Assembly: GCA_018817385.1 (NCBI GenBank)
Contig: JAHIUA010000029.1
Location: forward strand, 1 to 52,594
Source of the DNA: Pseudomonadota bacterium
Lineage (GTDB): Bacteria > Desulfobacterota > Desulfobulbia > Desulfobulbales > Desulfocapsaceae
Direction of reading: 5' to 3'
Length of the DNA: 52,594 nucleotides
A program made the position numbers and the translations under genes. Below the pieces are notes generated by a model. The model did not search any database and was not told where the DNA came from. It saw only the letters and a list, made by a program, of their open reading frames with translations. Shown one piece after another: positions 36,176 through 45,980 of the stretch (positions are counted from its first letter, which is position 1; every line of letters starts with the position of its first letter).

Positions 36176-36724
36176 TTGCTTGAGTCGGAGGGAATAGAAA
36201 AATTCGTTCCAAGAGAGAACTACACAGTGGAAAAACAGGTTCGTCATTCAAGCAAACTATTCAGTTACCGGACGTCATAAGAGCCAGGAATATTTATTAA
36301 CATAGTGCCATGTTCGTTCGACTTACCGAAAATAATTCTTTTTAACAATTCGAAGTGTCTTTGATTAGTCTACAAGAAAGTGCGGTGGTTAAGGAGTTTT
36401 TCAGTGAGTCATTGAGAATGAATAGCGATGAAATGCTGGAATACTATATCGTCACCTTAGAGAAAACATAACATATAGTAGCATATTATGGACAAAAAAT
36501 GGAAAGATAGAGTTAATGAGTTATATACTAATGAACAATTGTATGGTTTAATGTAAATTGATTGAATTAAGCAGATATCTGTAATGAGTCATTGGGTTCT
36601 GCTGATGGTGATCTTATGGTACATCTGAAACTTTTTTTCGGTAGAAGTGAGGGTGGTTTATTTGTTATCGTCCTCTATTCTGGGCCTCTTCCCCGTAAGG
36701 GGAAAGTCCTCTGGGTAATTCCTT

Positions 36725-36949
36725 ATGGTATTTAATGATATTGTTAAGCAGGCCAAAGAGAAGCCGACTATTGACTGGGATGCCTACTGTGAATGGAATA
36801 TCATGTGTAGCGGCAGTCTGTGGGCAGACAGTGAATCTAAACCGGGACTATGGAAATGCTCCTGTGGAGGGCTCAATGCCTCTGTAATAGGGGAACGATA
36901 TGGAAAATGTAAAGATTGCGGACTGGTCTATATCGCCTCATCTGAATAG
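36725..36949 (+). CDS. Small Cys-rich hypothetical protein with zinc-ribbon-like motif
   Basis: A 74-residue protein. Cysteine pairs are spaced as WKCSCGG and GKCKDCGLVYI about 17 residues apart, which is the layout of a rubredoxin-like or zinc-ribbon knuckle pair. The N-terminal half (DIVKQAKEKPTIDWDAYCEW) is acidic and helical. No strong ribosome site is visible. I cannot name a family; it may be a metal-binding regulator or redox peptide. Confidence 0.5.
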   Translation: MVFNDIVKQAKEKPTIDWDAYCEWNIMCSGSLWADSESKPGLWKCSCGGLNASVIGERYGKCKDCGLVYIASSE

Positions 36950-37236
36950 TCTCATGTTCAGGTGGTCTTTTCGTAAATAAATCAAATGATAAAAAAGATG
37001 GATTTGTCAAATTCCTTGCCAGCGTTGGGGGGAAGGGCTCCTGTATTGAACCGTTCAACAGGTGACATTCCCGCAAGCATATGGCTGGATCCCTCCCCTC
37101 TGCAACGAATGGAATCGTTTTCATTGGTACTTTGATGGCCGTTGGAAGCAGGTTTCTCACCATGGCTCGATAGAAGATGCAAGAGGATGAGAATATCATC
37201 AATATGCTGTAATAATGGAAAAAATATGGTGAAGAG

Positions 37237-37530
37237 GTGGGAGAGACAGCGAAGGCAACTCTTACCAGGTCCTCGTCAAGAAAATTTGCTATCCCAATGC
37301 AGACAATAATTGTTTTGTTTGTTGTTTACTTGTATATAATTATTTGCATTTTTTGTTTCCTCTCAATGCAGCTTAGATCTGAGAGAGGTGATGATTTTTT
37401 GTCGTATCTGCTTGTTGTTTCTGTTGAAGAAGATTCCAGTGTATGGTTTCAGATGGTGTCTTTGTTAGATAGAATTGATCTGTGGGCAGGATTATACAGT
37501 CTAGAAACTTTTCCTGGCAGGGGGAAATAA
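37237..37530 (+). CDS. Doubtful small membrane protein
   Basis: A 97-codon frame starting at GTG with one strongly hydrophobic segment (IIVLFVVYLYIIICIFCFLSM). No clear ribosome site and no recognised domain. It may be spurious; an internal ATG at 37297 would leave a 77-residue single-span protein. Confidence 0.25.
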   Translation: MGETAKATLTRSSSRKFAIPMQTIIVLFVVYLYIIICIFCFLSMQLRSERGDDFLSYLLVVSVEEDSSVWFQMVSLLDRIDLWAGLYSLETFPGRGK

Positions 37531-37717
37531 CTCCTGTGCGTGGCTTATGAAGTGATTAGAGGGTGTTGCAAGGTAAGTTCTGTAATGGCTTACGGTCTGA
37601 ATCGGTTTTTGATTGTTTTGTGACTGGTACACTTGTTGCGGAGTTATTTTGCAACTATGGAAAAAATGAATACCAGGCAAAACAAGGCGAATTGCAAACG
37701 ATGAGGAGTAGAATAAA

Positions 37718-38344
37718 ATGGACAGGCGTAATTTCTTAAAAATAACATCGAGTACAGTTGGTTTGAGTATCCTTGGGTTGAGTAGTAGTGCTCATGCATT
37801 GTTAAATTGCAGCCCCTTTAATGCTCAAGGTGTACAACAGTGCGAGGCTGGTATCGATTCGAGGATTGCGGCTGTAACTTCTGTTGCCTCTGGTGGTCAG
37901 CATATGTGCCAATGGTGCTGGGCGGCCTGTATAGAGATGGTTTTTAAGTATAATGACTTTTATATCTCTCAAGAAGCAATAGTGCAACAAGCCTTCGGTA
38001 ATATTGAAAGATTTCCAGGCCAACCACGTCATATCCTTACCCAATTAAATCGGAATTGGAGTGATTCCAGTCAGGCAAAGTTTTCTGTATCCGGTGAATC
38101 ATATTCCACTAACCTTATTACCGCCTCACAGGATTTATCTCAAAATATGCCTTTGATTATCGGGAACATGGGGCACACCATGGTGTTAACTTCAATGAAA
38201 TATGATAAAGACAATTGGGGCAATGGTCATGTGAAAGAAGCTGAGGTCATAGACCCTTGGCCAGGTCAAGGTCAACGAATATTATCTCCAGAAGAGTGGT
38301 TGGGAACCTCTTTTCTGGTATGTCTCCGAGTTTCGCGAGGCTAA
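37718..38344 (+). CDS. Tat-exported papain-like cysteine protease
   Basis: A 208-residue exported protein. The start at 37718 follows GAGGAG. The N-terminus MDRRNFLKITSS is a twin-arginine (Tat) signal with a hydrophobic stretch to about residue 27. The catalytic set of the papain-like family is visible: oxyanion Gln61 and nucleophile Cys67 in GGQHMCQWCWAAC, His153 in NMGHTMVLTSM, and Asp179 in VIDPWPG. Additional cysteines (31, 42, 64, 71) could form disulfides or bind a cofactor. Tat export suggests folding before transport. Substrate unknown; it stands alone without a bacteriocin transporter. Confidence 0.82.
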   Translation: MDRRNFLKITSSTVGLSILGLSSSAHALLNCSPFNAQGVQQCEAGIDSRIAAVTSVASGGQHMCQWCWAACIEMVFKYNDFYISQEAIVQQAFGNIERFPGQPRHILTQLNRNWSDSSQAKFSVSGESYSTNLITASQDLSQNMPLIIGNMGHTMVLTSMKYDKDNWGNGHVKEAEVIDPWPGQGQRILSPEEWLGTSFLVCLRVSRG

Positions 38345-38694
38345 CCTGTTCCTCGTTCCAATAGATTGCTCTGTGCATCTCCTTTACTACTAATACAACT
38401 GGAATACCTAAAAGCTTTCGTTTTTTCCCGGTCCTGATTTTTTCTGGCTTCTCAAGCGGTTGTTGGGGGCAGGATTTGGAGGAAATGCCTTGGCTGTCAC
38501 GGATGGGGGCGTCTGTAGCACAGATGCTGTTTTCCCTAAAGCCATTCAGATCGGTTGAAATTGGCTGGTGGAGAATTTGGCGAGGAGGCAGCTGATTCTT
38601 CAGGTTCAGTTTAATATTCAAGATTTTTTCTGCCACACGCTAACTATTGCGGTGAAATGAAGGTGCTGACTGAAAAGAGTGTAAGAGTGTCAAC
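38345..38694. other. Gene-free stretch
   Basis: A minus-strand frame covers most of it (38247-38636), but it overlaps the protease gene and has no recognised motif. I see nothing I can support here. Confidence 0.4.
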
Positions 38695-39291
38695 ATGAAG
38701 ATATCAATAATACTGGCTAACCCCGACCCAAAGAGTTTTAACCATGCGATAGCAGCAACAGTTCTTGCCGTCTTGAAACAGAATGGGCATACGGTCTGTT
38801 ATCATGACTTATACCAAGAAAAATTTGATCCATTATTGCTCACTGCAGAAATTCCTAAGGATGCGTCCTTACCAGCTGACATTGCCCAACATTGTAAAGA
38901 ACTAGCTGCAACAGATGGGATTGTTATTGTTCATCCCAATTGGTGGGGCCAGCCCCCGGCAATTTTAAAAGGGTGGATAGATAGAATTATCCGCCCAGGA
39001 GTTGCATATGAATTTCTTGAGAACGATAAAGGAGAAGGGGTACCCCATGGTTTGTTGAAGGCTAAGGCAGCTATTGTTTTCAATACATCAAACACAGAAA
39101 CTCAAAGAGAAAAAAATGTATTTGGCGACCCCCTTGAAAGCATTTGGAAAAGATGTATTTTTGAGCTCTGTGGAGTAACTAATTTCCATCGAAAAATGTT
39201 CACTATCGTTGTTGTCAGTTCTGAGAAACAAAGAAAGGAGTGGTTGCAGGAAGTCAAGAAGACTGTAACTACATATTTTCCTGCGTCTTGA
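38695..39291 (+). CDS. NAD(P)H dehydrogenase (quinone), flavodoxin-2 family
   Basis: A 198-residue flavodoxin-fold reductase of the NQO1/KefF/MdaB type. ILANPDPKSFNHAI is the FAD/FMN phosphate loop, VIVHPNWWGQPPAILKGWIDRI the family signature, and GLLKAKAAIVFNTSNTE the third flavin contact. It probably reduces quinones or other electrophiles by two electrons. Near a small cytochrome c gene (opposite strand) and an Old Yellow Enzyme homologue. Confidence 0.9.
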   Translation: MKISIILANPDPKSFNHAIAATVLAVLKQNGHTVCYHDLYQEKFDPLLLTAEIPKDASLPADIAQHCKELAATDGIVIVHPNWWGQPPAILKGWIDRIIRPGVAYEFLENDKGEGVPHGLLKAKAAIVFNTSNTETQREKNVFGDPLESIWKRCIFELCGVTNFHRKMFTIVVVSSEKQRKEWLQEVKKTVTTYFPAS

Positions 39292-39337
39292 CGCATCTTC
39301 TTTGCAACAGGGATGGGTCAGTAGGATTTCATAGGCA

Positions 39338-39655
39338 TCATTTTTTCTCTAAGGATTTAATGTATGCAATAAGTGATTCCATAGTCACTGATTCTTCACT
39401 CAAAGGCTCTCCCTGCAGTGGGCCTTTGATGCATCTATTGATCATCTCTGCAAGTCCGGACTTGGTACCAGCTTTTTCCATGCCCTCACCGTTCGGGTGA
39501 CAGGAGCCGCAGTTCGTGGAGTTTTTTGAGGTCCCCAGGCCTGAGTCGTAAAAGAGTTGCTTGCCTCTTGCCACAGATGGCTCTTCTGCATGGGCTGAAG
39601 AAGTATATGAAAATAATCCCATTGCCAGCAGGCAGATGATCTCTCTTCTTTTCAT
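39338..39655 (-). CDS. Small periplasmic monohaem cytochrome c
   Basis: A 105-residue exported protein. The signal peptide ends after AHA (about residue 23). One CxxCH haem motif is at 49-53 (NCGSCHPNG), and VTMESLIAYIKSL near the C-terminus offers the distal Met ligand. Its size and helix ends fit a class I cytochrome c that carries electrons in the periplasm. It converges with the quinone reductase-like gene. Confidence 0.88.
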   Translation of the reverse strand: MKRREIICLLAMGLFSYTSSAHAEEPSVARGKQLFYDSGLGTSKNSTNCGSCHPNGEGMEKAGTKSGLAEMINRCIKGPLQGEPLSEESVTMESLIAYIKSLEKK

Positions 39656-40199
39656 CGTTTACTCCTTGTCTGAATTTTAATACAATTGTCAGGAGATGAC
39701 TATGAGTTGCCTATCACGTCTCAGTGGCGAATATGTTCTGATAACATTCTATGTCGAGTGGAGCGGAAATAGCAAAATATTTTTTTGAATTTCCATTTTT
39801 CGGAAGGATAACTTACTGTCAGGGTTTATAGGGTGAGAGAGTCAATGAACTGTCTGAAGAGAGATATGATTTTCTTGAAGGGAAAACGTCTGTGGTGTAG
39901 AGAAAGGAAGTGGTATTTGCTATCTGTACAATAAGAAACAACAGGAGGATAAGGTACACAAACCCGGTCCTGAAGGACTCGGGCCTTATCCCCCTCTTGG
40001 GAAGGCTCCAGAGATACTACCGCCCTTTGTTCTCCTGCATTTTGCCACATCATAAAACCGGTTGATCCGAGTTGCGCAGATCTGGCCTGAATGACGATCT
40101 TTTTCACTTTTTAAGACAATAATGTGGTATGATATTCTGTAGCCGTGGACGCTGAAATTTTTTGGCACCTCTGGCCGTCAAGTTATCTGGAGGGAAGCA
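39656..40199. other. Gene-free stretch
   Basis: About 540 bp between the cytochrome gene (minus) and the OYE gene (plus), so it must carry the promoters of both. I could not place a convincing -35/-10 pair. The short minus-strand frame 39826-40107 has no recognised motif. Confidence 0.4.
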
Positions 40200-41324
40200 A
40201 TGAGCAAGTTATTTGAAGAAAGTTCAATTAACGGAATGCTATTAAAAAATAGATTCGTGCGCGCTGCAACCTGGGAAGGATTGGCAAGCATCGAGGGTGA
40301 AGTCACCCCCGAATTAGTAGAAATGATGATATCGCTTGCCAAGGGTGGGGTAGGTTTGATCATAAGCAGCCAATCATATGTGGCGCTGGAAGGCCAGGGA
40401 GTGCCTTGGCAACTTGGTATTTATCAGGATGAACTTATTCCCAAATTAAAGGAGATAACTTCGGCCGTTCATGAAAATGGGAGCAAAATTGTTATGCAAC
40501 TGTCCCATGCAGGACAGTTTGCCGAGGAATCATTGACAGGTCGACCTGCCTTAGCTGTGTCAGATTCTGACGATTTTTCTGGAAGATATGTGAAAATAAT
40601 TACAGACAAAGATATACACCATATTGTTGCCTCGTACTCCCAAGCAGCTAAAAGAGCGCAAGAAGCTGGGTGTGATGGAGTTGAAATTCATTCAGCCCAT
40701 GGCTGCCTCTTAAGCCAGTTTTTATCGCCAACATTTAATAAACGTCATGATGAATATGGGGGCTCAGTTGAAAACAGAACTCGAATACATCTCATGATAT
40801 ATTGGTCAGTTCGAAAGATTGTTGGAGAAGATTACCCAATATTAATAAAAATGAATTGTGGTGACTTTATAGAAGATGGAATGTCAATTGATGATTCTTT
40901 GTCCACCGCAAAACTATTTTCTGATACAGGATTTGACGCAATTGAATTAAGCGGCGGCATGCTGAGGGATGGACAAATTGCCTCAAGCCGACCTGAGATA
41001 AGCATTGTCGATAAAGAGGCTTATTTTATGGATTATGCTTTTAGGTTAAAGAAAGAAATGAATATTCCTTTAATCCTTTTAGGTGGTTTAAGGTCTTTTG
41101 AAGTTGCAGAAAAAATTATAACTGATGGAATTGCTGATTACATTGCAATGAGTCGACCATTTATCAGAGAACCTGACCTGGTCAATCGATGGAAAAATGG
41201 GGATTTGCGTAAGGCAGAGTGTGAACTTGACAACTTGTGCTTCAACCCGGGATTCGGTGGGGAAGGAATATATTGTGTGAGAAGGGAAAAAGAAAAAAAA
41301 CAAGAAACCCAATCAGACATATGA
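40200..41324 (+). CDS. NADH:flavin oxidoreductase, Old Yellow Enzyme family
   Basis: A 374-residue FMN-barrel protein. The N-terminus LKNRFVRAATWEG is the OYE-like flavin site. MQLSHAGQFA, the signature GVEIHSAHGCLLSQFLSP, FNKRHDEYGGSVENR, and the phosphate site GGLRSFEVAEKII with ADYIAMSRPFI follow. The catalytic pair is the His-Ser-Ala-His type. It ends with CFNPG and a Cys, but there is no C-terminal Fe-S plus NAD domain as in dienoyl-CoA reductase, so it is a stand-alone OYE. It would reduce activated C=C bonds; substrate unknown. The start is preceded by GGAGGGAAGC. Confidence 0.92.
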   Translation: MSKLFEESSINGMLLKNRFVRAATWEGLASIEGEVTPELVEMMISLAKGGVGLIISSQSYVALEGQGVPWQLGIYQDELIPKLKEITSAVHENGSKIVMQLSHAGQFAEESLTGRPALAVSDSDDFSGRYVKIITDKDIHHIVASYSQAAKRAQEAGCDGVEIHSAHGCLLSQFLSPTFNKRHDEYGGSVENRTRIHLMIYWSVRKIVGEDYPILIKMNCGDFIEDGMSIDDSLSTAKLFSDTGFDAIELSGGMLRDGQIASSRPEISIVDKEAYFMDYAFRLKKEMNIPLILLGGLRSFEVAEKIITDGIADYIAMSRPFIREPDLVNRWKNGDLRKAECELDNLCFNPGFGGEGIYCVRREKEKKQETQSDI

Positions 41325-41639
41325 GTAGTCACTTGAGCAGGTCAACGTCATAGAGGGTACATGGAAAAGCCAAGGGGTAGACCAACTCAATCCCTCTTTC
41401 TTTTCAACATCTCCTGTGCAGCCAGCCGGCAGCGAATGTCTTTCATTAGAGGGATGAAAATATTCCAGACATCCTGACCAGGGAACCTGTGAGTATTTTG
41501 TCCCTTTGCCTCCCTCCTGCAGTGCGTTTCAGCTTTTTGTCACGACCTTGATGAAAAATGGGGGCGAGGGTAATGGGGCAGAGTTTAGAAAAAAGGCATC
41601 TGAGACGGGTGTAAGCATAAGGTCCGCCATATAAGGTTA
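41325..41639. other. Gene-free stretch
   Basis: About 315 bp with only an unsupported minus-strand frame overlapping the methyltransferase start. Nothing else recognised. Confidence 0.4.
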
Positions 41640-42293
41640 ATGAAGAGAAGATATTTACCCTGCCCTTTGTGCGAGGCCCCTCTGGCAAGCAGTCATTTTC
41701 ATAGAGATCGGCATCGTGATTATTACAGGTGCTCTCACTGCCATCTTATTCATGTGCCGTCCTCTCAGTTCCTTTCCCCAAAAGCGGAGCGAACCGAGTA
41801 TGACAAGCACCAGAACTCGCCGGATGATGCCGGCTATCGTAAATTCCTCAGTCGTCTTTTTACCCCACTGGACAATCGTCTCAGGCCGTCTAGTCATGGC
41901 CTGGATTTCGGCTCCGGTCCGGGTCCGACCCTCTCTCTGATGTTCGAGGAAGCGGGGCACCATGTGGCTCTGTTTGACCCCTTTTATGCCCCGGAGAAAC
42001 ATACCCTTCACAGACAATACGATTTTATCACCGCCAGTGAGGTGGTTGAACATCTCCAGGCTCCGGCTACAGAGTTTGCCCTCCTCTGGTCAATTCTGAA
42101 GCCTGGTGGTTGGCTGGGGATCATGACCAAGCTGGCCTTGAATCGAGCGGCCTTTTCCCGTTGGCATTACAAAAGCGATCCCACCCATATCTGTTTCTAT
42201 TCCACAAAAACTATGGATTGGCTGGCCCGACAATGGCAGGCGGAAATCCTGCAGGTCGACAAGGATGTTTTTCTATTTCAAAAACCGTTCTAA
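41640..42293 (+). CDS. Class I SAM-dependent methyltransferase with N-terminal zinc ribbon
   Basis: A 217-residue protein. The N-terminal ~40 residues form a zinc ribbon (CPLCEAPL, then YRCSHCHLI). The methyltransferase domain follows with HGLDFGSGPGPTLSLM as the SAM loop, then DFITASEVVEHLQAP and LKPGGWLGIMTKL. This layout is typical of small methyltransferases acting on natural products or nucleic acids. The substrate cannot be read. Transcribed alone. Confidence 0.87.
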   Translation: MKRRYLPCPLCEAPLASSHFHRDRHRDYYRCSHCHLIHVPSSQFLSPKAERTEYDKHQNSPDDAGYRKFLSRLFTPLDNRLRPSSHGLDFGSGPGPTLSLMFEEAGHHVALFDPFYAPEKHTLHRQYDFITASEVVEHLQAPATEFALLWSILKPGGWLGIMTKLALNRAAFSRWHYKSDPTHICFYSTKTMDWLARQWQAEILQVDKDVFLFQKPF

Positions 42294-42559
42294 TTTTTAT
42301 TTTGTTCCTCTCTGAGGTCAGGCCGGGAGAGTATCTGGCTTGAATAATACCGCGTTGCCTGTATTATTCTGATGATGACATTTTTGGTGTAAGCTCTTCT
42401 TCTTTGCTGAATTCTGAAGGCAAAGAATTACAGATTTGAATATGTCGTTACCTGCTTAATTGCCTTTGTGTACACAGGTGCTTCCTGCTGAGTTTTGTTG
42501 AATATATCCAGAGAGAAGGGTAATTATGGGAGCGACAGGGATTCGATGCGTTTGCCTAG

Positions 42560-42701
42560 TTGTTCAGGTAATACTCAATAATTGACAAACAACCGCTCTG
42601 TAATTGTTCATCAGTGCTTGATCTTCATTCTTTGAGGATTTCGAAACATCTCGTGCTATCCGAGAAGATCTCAATGGACGAAGAGGGCGTGCTGCTGAAT
42701 A
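42560..42701 (+). repeat. ~142-bp repeat R3, copy 2
   Basis: Inverted partner of 7661-7803 (see there). It lies in the 575-bp gap between the methyltransferase and PilZ genes. In both copies one frame reads SEKISMDE/FEKTSMDE then a run to LLNSY, so the repeat may derive from a coding element, but no full frame survives. Confidence 0.65.
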
Positions 42702-42868
42702 GTTACCCGTTTGCTGTGTTCAGCTCAGGAGGTCGTTTTTGCAACACCCGTATATCTTATACCATCGTGTCCATTTTTTTATCCCTTCAGTTTTTTTAGC
42801 TGATTATACACAACGAGAGAGATTTTTCAGAGTAACTGAAACACCTGCTCTGTTGCTGGAGACAAGAA

Positions 42869-43216
42869 ATGTTTGAGGAAAAACGAAAATTCAAGCGTAT
42901 TGCAAGTGAAGTTCTCGTGAGATTCAGTGAACAGGAAGTTGACAAGGGGACACAGCAATATCTGCAGGGTGTAGCCAGAGACTGTGGTTTGAGTGGGATG
43001 TTTCTCGCCACTGATCATTTGCTGGCCAAAGGGAGTGTTGTTGCCCTTGACTTCTTGTTTTTTGATAAGGAACAAGAGGTCAATATTCAGGCCAAAGCTA
43101 TTGTCCGCTGGACGCAACGATTCCGTAAACCAAAAGGCATGGGACTGGAGTTTTTTGAATTCAAAGGGCTGAAAGGTCGCGATTTTGAAAAATGCCTGGA
43201 ACAACTGTTACGATAA
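42869..43216 (+). CDS. PilZ domain protein
   Basis: A 115-residue single-domain protein of the PilZ type. It opens EEKRKFKRIASEVLVRF, where the K/R-x3-R pattern matches the c-di-GMP-binding RxxxR, and continues with ARDCGLSGMFLATDHLL, matching the second motif D/NxSxxG in degenerate form (DCGLSG). The rest is the PilZ beta barrel (VALDFLFFDK, AIVRWTQRFRKPKGMGLEFF). It probably senses cyclic di-GMP and acts on an unknown partner, in the same genome as the GEMM-I riboswitch. The ribosome site is CTGGAGAC. Confidence 0.85.
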   Translation: MFEEKRKFKRIASEVLVRFSEQEVDKGTQQYLQGVARDCGLSGMFLATDHLLAKGSVVALDFLFFDKEQEVNIQAKAIVRWTQRFRKPKGMGLEFFEFKGLKGRDFEKCLEQLLR

Positions 43217-43499
43217 GAGGTTCACTTCCTGATCTCTAGTTCTTGTCTAAGGGGGTTGCTTCCCTTGGCCCCGTGACTGTGAAAGTGGGTCTTAAAACCG
43301 TTCTTCTGGATCTTCTCTGGGCATGAATGCCTGACGGGTCGGAGTCTGATTGGGAGAATATTGGCAGCAAGGAAAAAAGCGGTGCCACAAGTGGAAATCG
43401 AAACAAATCTGTACGCAACCGTATTCATCTATTAACCAAATCTCAACAATTACCGCCTATCCTTCTCTCCAAGAATAATCAATAGCAGAAAAGGAGAGT

Positions 43500-43727
43500 A
43501 TGGAACCATATAGTTCGATTGAAGAAAAAGCCCTGATCAAGGCAGCGAAACTGATCTGTACCTTGAAATCCGGTGTTTGTCCCATGTATGAACCCGACTT
43601 TCTCGGTTGCCCCCGTACCTGTAACGAAGAGATCCGACCCTGGCAATGTTGGGTGGTCTACCTGACCACCATTGTCAGAAACAAGGAGAGAACACACACA
43701 AAACGCCCCTTGCGGCGAGCTGCCTAA
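43500..43727 (+). CDS. Small conserved-looking hypothetical protein with four cysteines
   Basis: A 75-residue protein with a strong ribosome site (AAAGGAGAG just before the ATG). It has four spaced cysteines in its middle (GVCPMYEPDFLGCPRTCNEEI and later QCW) that could bind a metal. The C-terminus is basic. No family recognised. The good ribosome site is the main reason to believe it. Confidence 0.55.
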   Translation: MEPYSSIEEKALIKAAKLICTLKSGVCPMYEPDFLGCPRTCNEEIRPWQCWVVYLTTIVRNKERTHTKRPLRRAA

Positions 43728-43958
43728 CAAACAGATCATCAGGGCATACGCTTTCTGGGAAACGAGCTTTTATCAAATTGTATTCTTGAACAAGAGTGTT
43801 GAGCTGGCAGGGATTATTGACTATTATTTTTCAAACTCCCTTTGTTTCTCGAATTTGCACTCACCACACCTAAATTTTTTTATTAGCCATCCTCGAATTT
43901 AACTTTTTACGAGCGTGTCCTGTTTGCCAGATCTCGGGAAATGGTGTAAGGGAAGGCT

Positions 43959-45980
43959 ATGGACAGAGCCTTTGAACTCATAGCACCTTACAATGCCTCT
44001 GGAGACCAGCCCGATGCTATTGCTGCCCTGACCCGTGGTGTGGAGTCGGGTGCCCGCAGCCAGGTTCTCCTCGGGGTCACAGGATCGGGTAAGACGTTTA
44101 CCATGGCCTCGCTCATCGCAAAGGTGCAGCGGCCGGCCTTGATTATAGCTCCTAATAAAATTCTCGCGGCCCAGCTTTTTTCTGAATTCAAGGAGCTGTT
44201 TCCCAAGAATGCTGTGGAATATTTTGTTTCCTATTACGACTATTACCAGCCCGAGGCCTATATTCCTCAGTCCGACACCTTTATCGAAAAAGACTCTGCT
44301 ATAAATGATGCCATTGACAAGATGCGTCACTCTGCCACCCGCTCTCTACTCACCCGCAGGGATGTCCTGATCGTTGCCTCAGTTTCCTGTATCTATGGCC
44401 TGGGCTCGCCGGATGAGTACAAAAATATGCATCTCTTTCTTCGTTGTAATGAAGACTATCCTCCCGAAGAGATACAGAGACGGCTGGTCTACATGCTGTA
44501 TGAACGCAATGATATCTCCTTTCATCGGGGAACCTTTCGGGTTCGAGGTGATGTGATCGATATTTTTCCTGTCCATGAGGAGGATCGCTCCATCCGCATA
44601 GAGTTTTTTGGAGATACCATTGACTCCATTGTTATTATCGATCCTCTTCGTGGTGAAGTCTTGGAGCGGTTGGAGGAGTATACGGTTTTTCCCGGAAGTC
44701 ACTTCGTAACCTCCAAGGACCGTTTGCAGAAGGCGGTGGAGACCATCAAGGTGGAACTGAAGGATCAATTGAATTACTTTCACAAAGAAAATCGGCTGGT
44801 GGAATTGCAGCGTCTGGAACAGCGCACCATGTTCGATCTGGAGATGATCCAGGAACTGGGCTACTGCAACGGTATTGAAAATTATTCCAGGCATCTCACC
44901 GGCAAAAATCCTGGGGTACCGCCCCCCAATCTCCTCGACTATTTCCCCGAAGACTATCTTCTCTTTATTGATGAATCTCATATCGGAGTCCCCCAGTTAA
45001 ACGGTATGTACAATGGCGATCGTTCGCGGAAGAAGACCCTGGTCAATTTTGGTTTTCGGTTGCCATCGGCTTTGGACAATCGCCCCCTGCGCTTTGAAGA
45101 GTTTCAGGAACGAGTCCACCAGGTGATTTATGTCTCTGCCACACCCGGGGCGTATGAGTTTGAACAGGCGGAAGGAAGGATTGTGGATCAGATTATACGG
45201 CCCACCGGTCTTCTTGATCCAAGGATAGAGGTGCGACCTGCCGTCAACCAGGTGGATGATCTGCTGGAAGAGATCCGTCTCCGTACAGAAGAGAATGAGG
45301 CGGTACTGATCACCACACTGACCAAGCGGATGGCCGAAGATCTTACCGACTATTATGAGAAGCTGGATGTCAAGGTTCGTTATCTCCACTCGGATATCAA
45401 GACGTTGGAACGCGTTGAACTGATTCGCGACCTGCGCAATGGTGAATATAATGTCCTTATCGGCATCAATCTCCTGCGTGAGGGGCTGGATATTCCGGAG
45501 GTGTCGTTGGTGGCAGTGCTTGATGCTGACAAAGAGGGATTCTTGCGTTCGGATCGCTCCCTGATTCAGACCTGTGGCCGGGCTGCCAGGAACGTCAGGG
45601 GCATGGTGATTCTCTATGCAGACCAAATGACCGGTTCCATGCAGCGGACTATTGAGGAGACGGAAAGGAGGCGGAAAATCCAGGAGGAGTATAATCGAGA
45701 ACATGGTATTGTCCCGCAGACAATTCGTTCCAGAGTAAAGGATTCCATGCAGCAGCATCTTCAGGCCAGTGGGTATCAGGCTGCTGATGCCATGGAGGCC
45801 GAATTGCTTGAAGCTGCAGAAGAGCTTCCTGTCTATTACAGTATCAAGGAGTTGGAGGCAGAGATTCGCAAACTGGAAAAACAGATGCAGGAAGCTGCCA
45901 GGGAACTGGCCTTTGAAGAGGCGGCTGCACTTCGTGATAAAATAAAGGTGTTTCGAAAATTGGAGATAGAGATAGGATGA
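43959..45980 (+). CDS. uvrB: UvrABC system protein B (excinuclease helicase subunit)
   Basis: A 673-residue nucleotide excision repair protein that loads UvrC at DNA lesions. The N-terminus has the Walker A loop [31 protein letters not shown] is split by the beta-hairpin that clamps DNA. Helicase motifs include [16 protein letters not shown] and [17 protein letters not shown], then QTCGRAARN. The C-terminal ~35 residues ([22 protein letters not shown]) are the UVR domain that contacts UvrC. Length is typical. The DUF374 gene overlaps its stop by 4 bp (ATGA), so they are translationally coupled. Confidence 0.98.
   Translation: MDRAFELIAPYNASGDQPDAIAALTRGVESGARSQVLLGVTGSGKTFTMASLIAKVQRPALIIAPNKILAAQLFSEFKELFPKNAVEYFVSYYDYYQPEAYIPQSDTFIEKDSAINDAIDKMRHSATRSLLTRRDVLIVASVSCIYGLGSPDEYKNMHLFLRCNEDYPPEEIQRRLVYMLYERNDISFHRGTFRVRGDVIDIFPVHEEDRSIRIEFFGDTIDSIVIIDPLRGEVLERLEEYTVFPGSHFVTSKDRLQKAVETIKVELKDQLNYFHKENRLVELQRLEQRTMFDLEMIQELGYCNGIENYSRHLTGKNPGVPPPNLLDYFPEDYLLFIDESHIGVPQLNGMYNGDRSRKKTLVNFGFRLPSALDNRPLRFEEFQERVHQVIYVSATPGAYEFEQAEGRIVDQIIRPTGLLDPRIEVRPAVNQVDDLLEEIRLRTEENEAVLITTLTKRMAEDLTDYYEKLDVKVRYLHSDIKTLERVELIRDLRNGEYNVLIGINLLREGLDIPEVSLVAVLDADKEGFLRSDRSLIQTCGRAARNVRGMVILYADQMTGSMQRTIEETERRRKIQEEYNREHGIVPQTIRSRVKDSMQQHLQASGYQAADAMEAELLEAAEELPVYYSIKELEAEIRKLEKQMQEAARELAFEEAAALRDKIKVFRKLEIEIG

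Noticed and set aside
44997-45758. 253-codon minus-strand open frame
   Set aside because: Antisense to uvrB; no motif.
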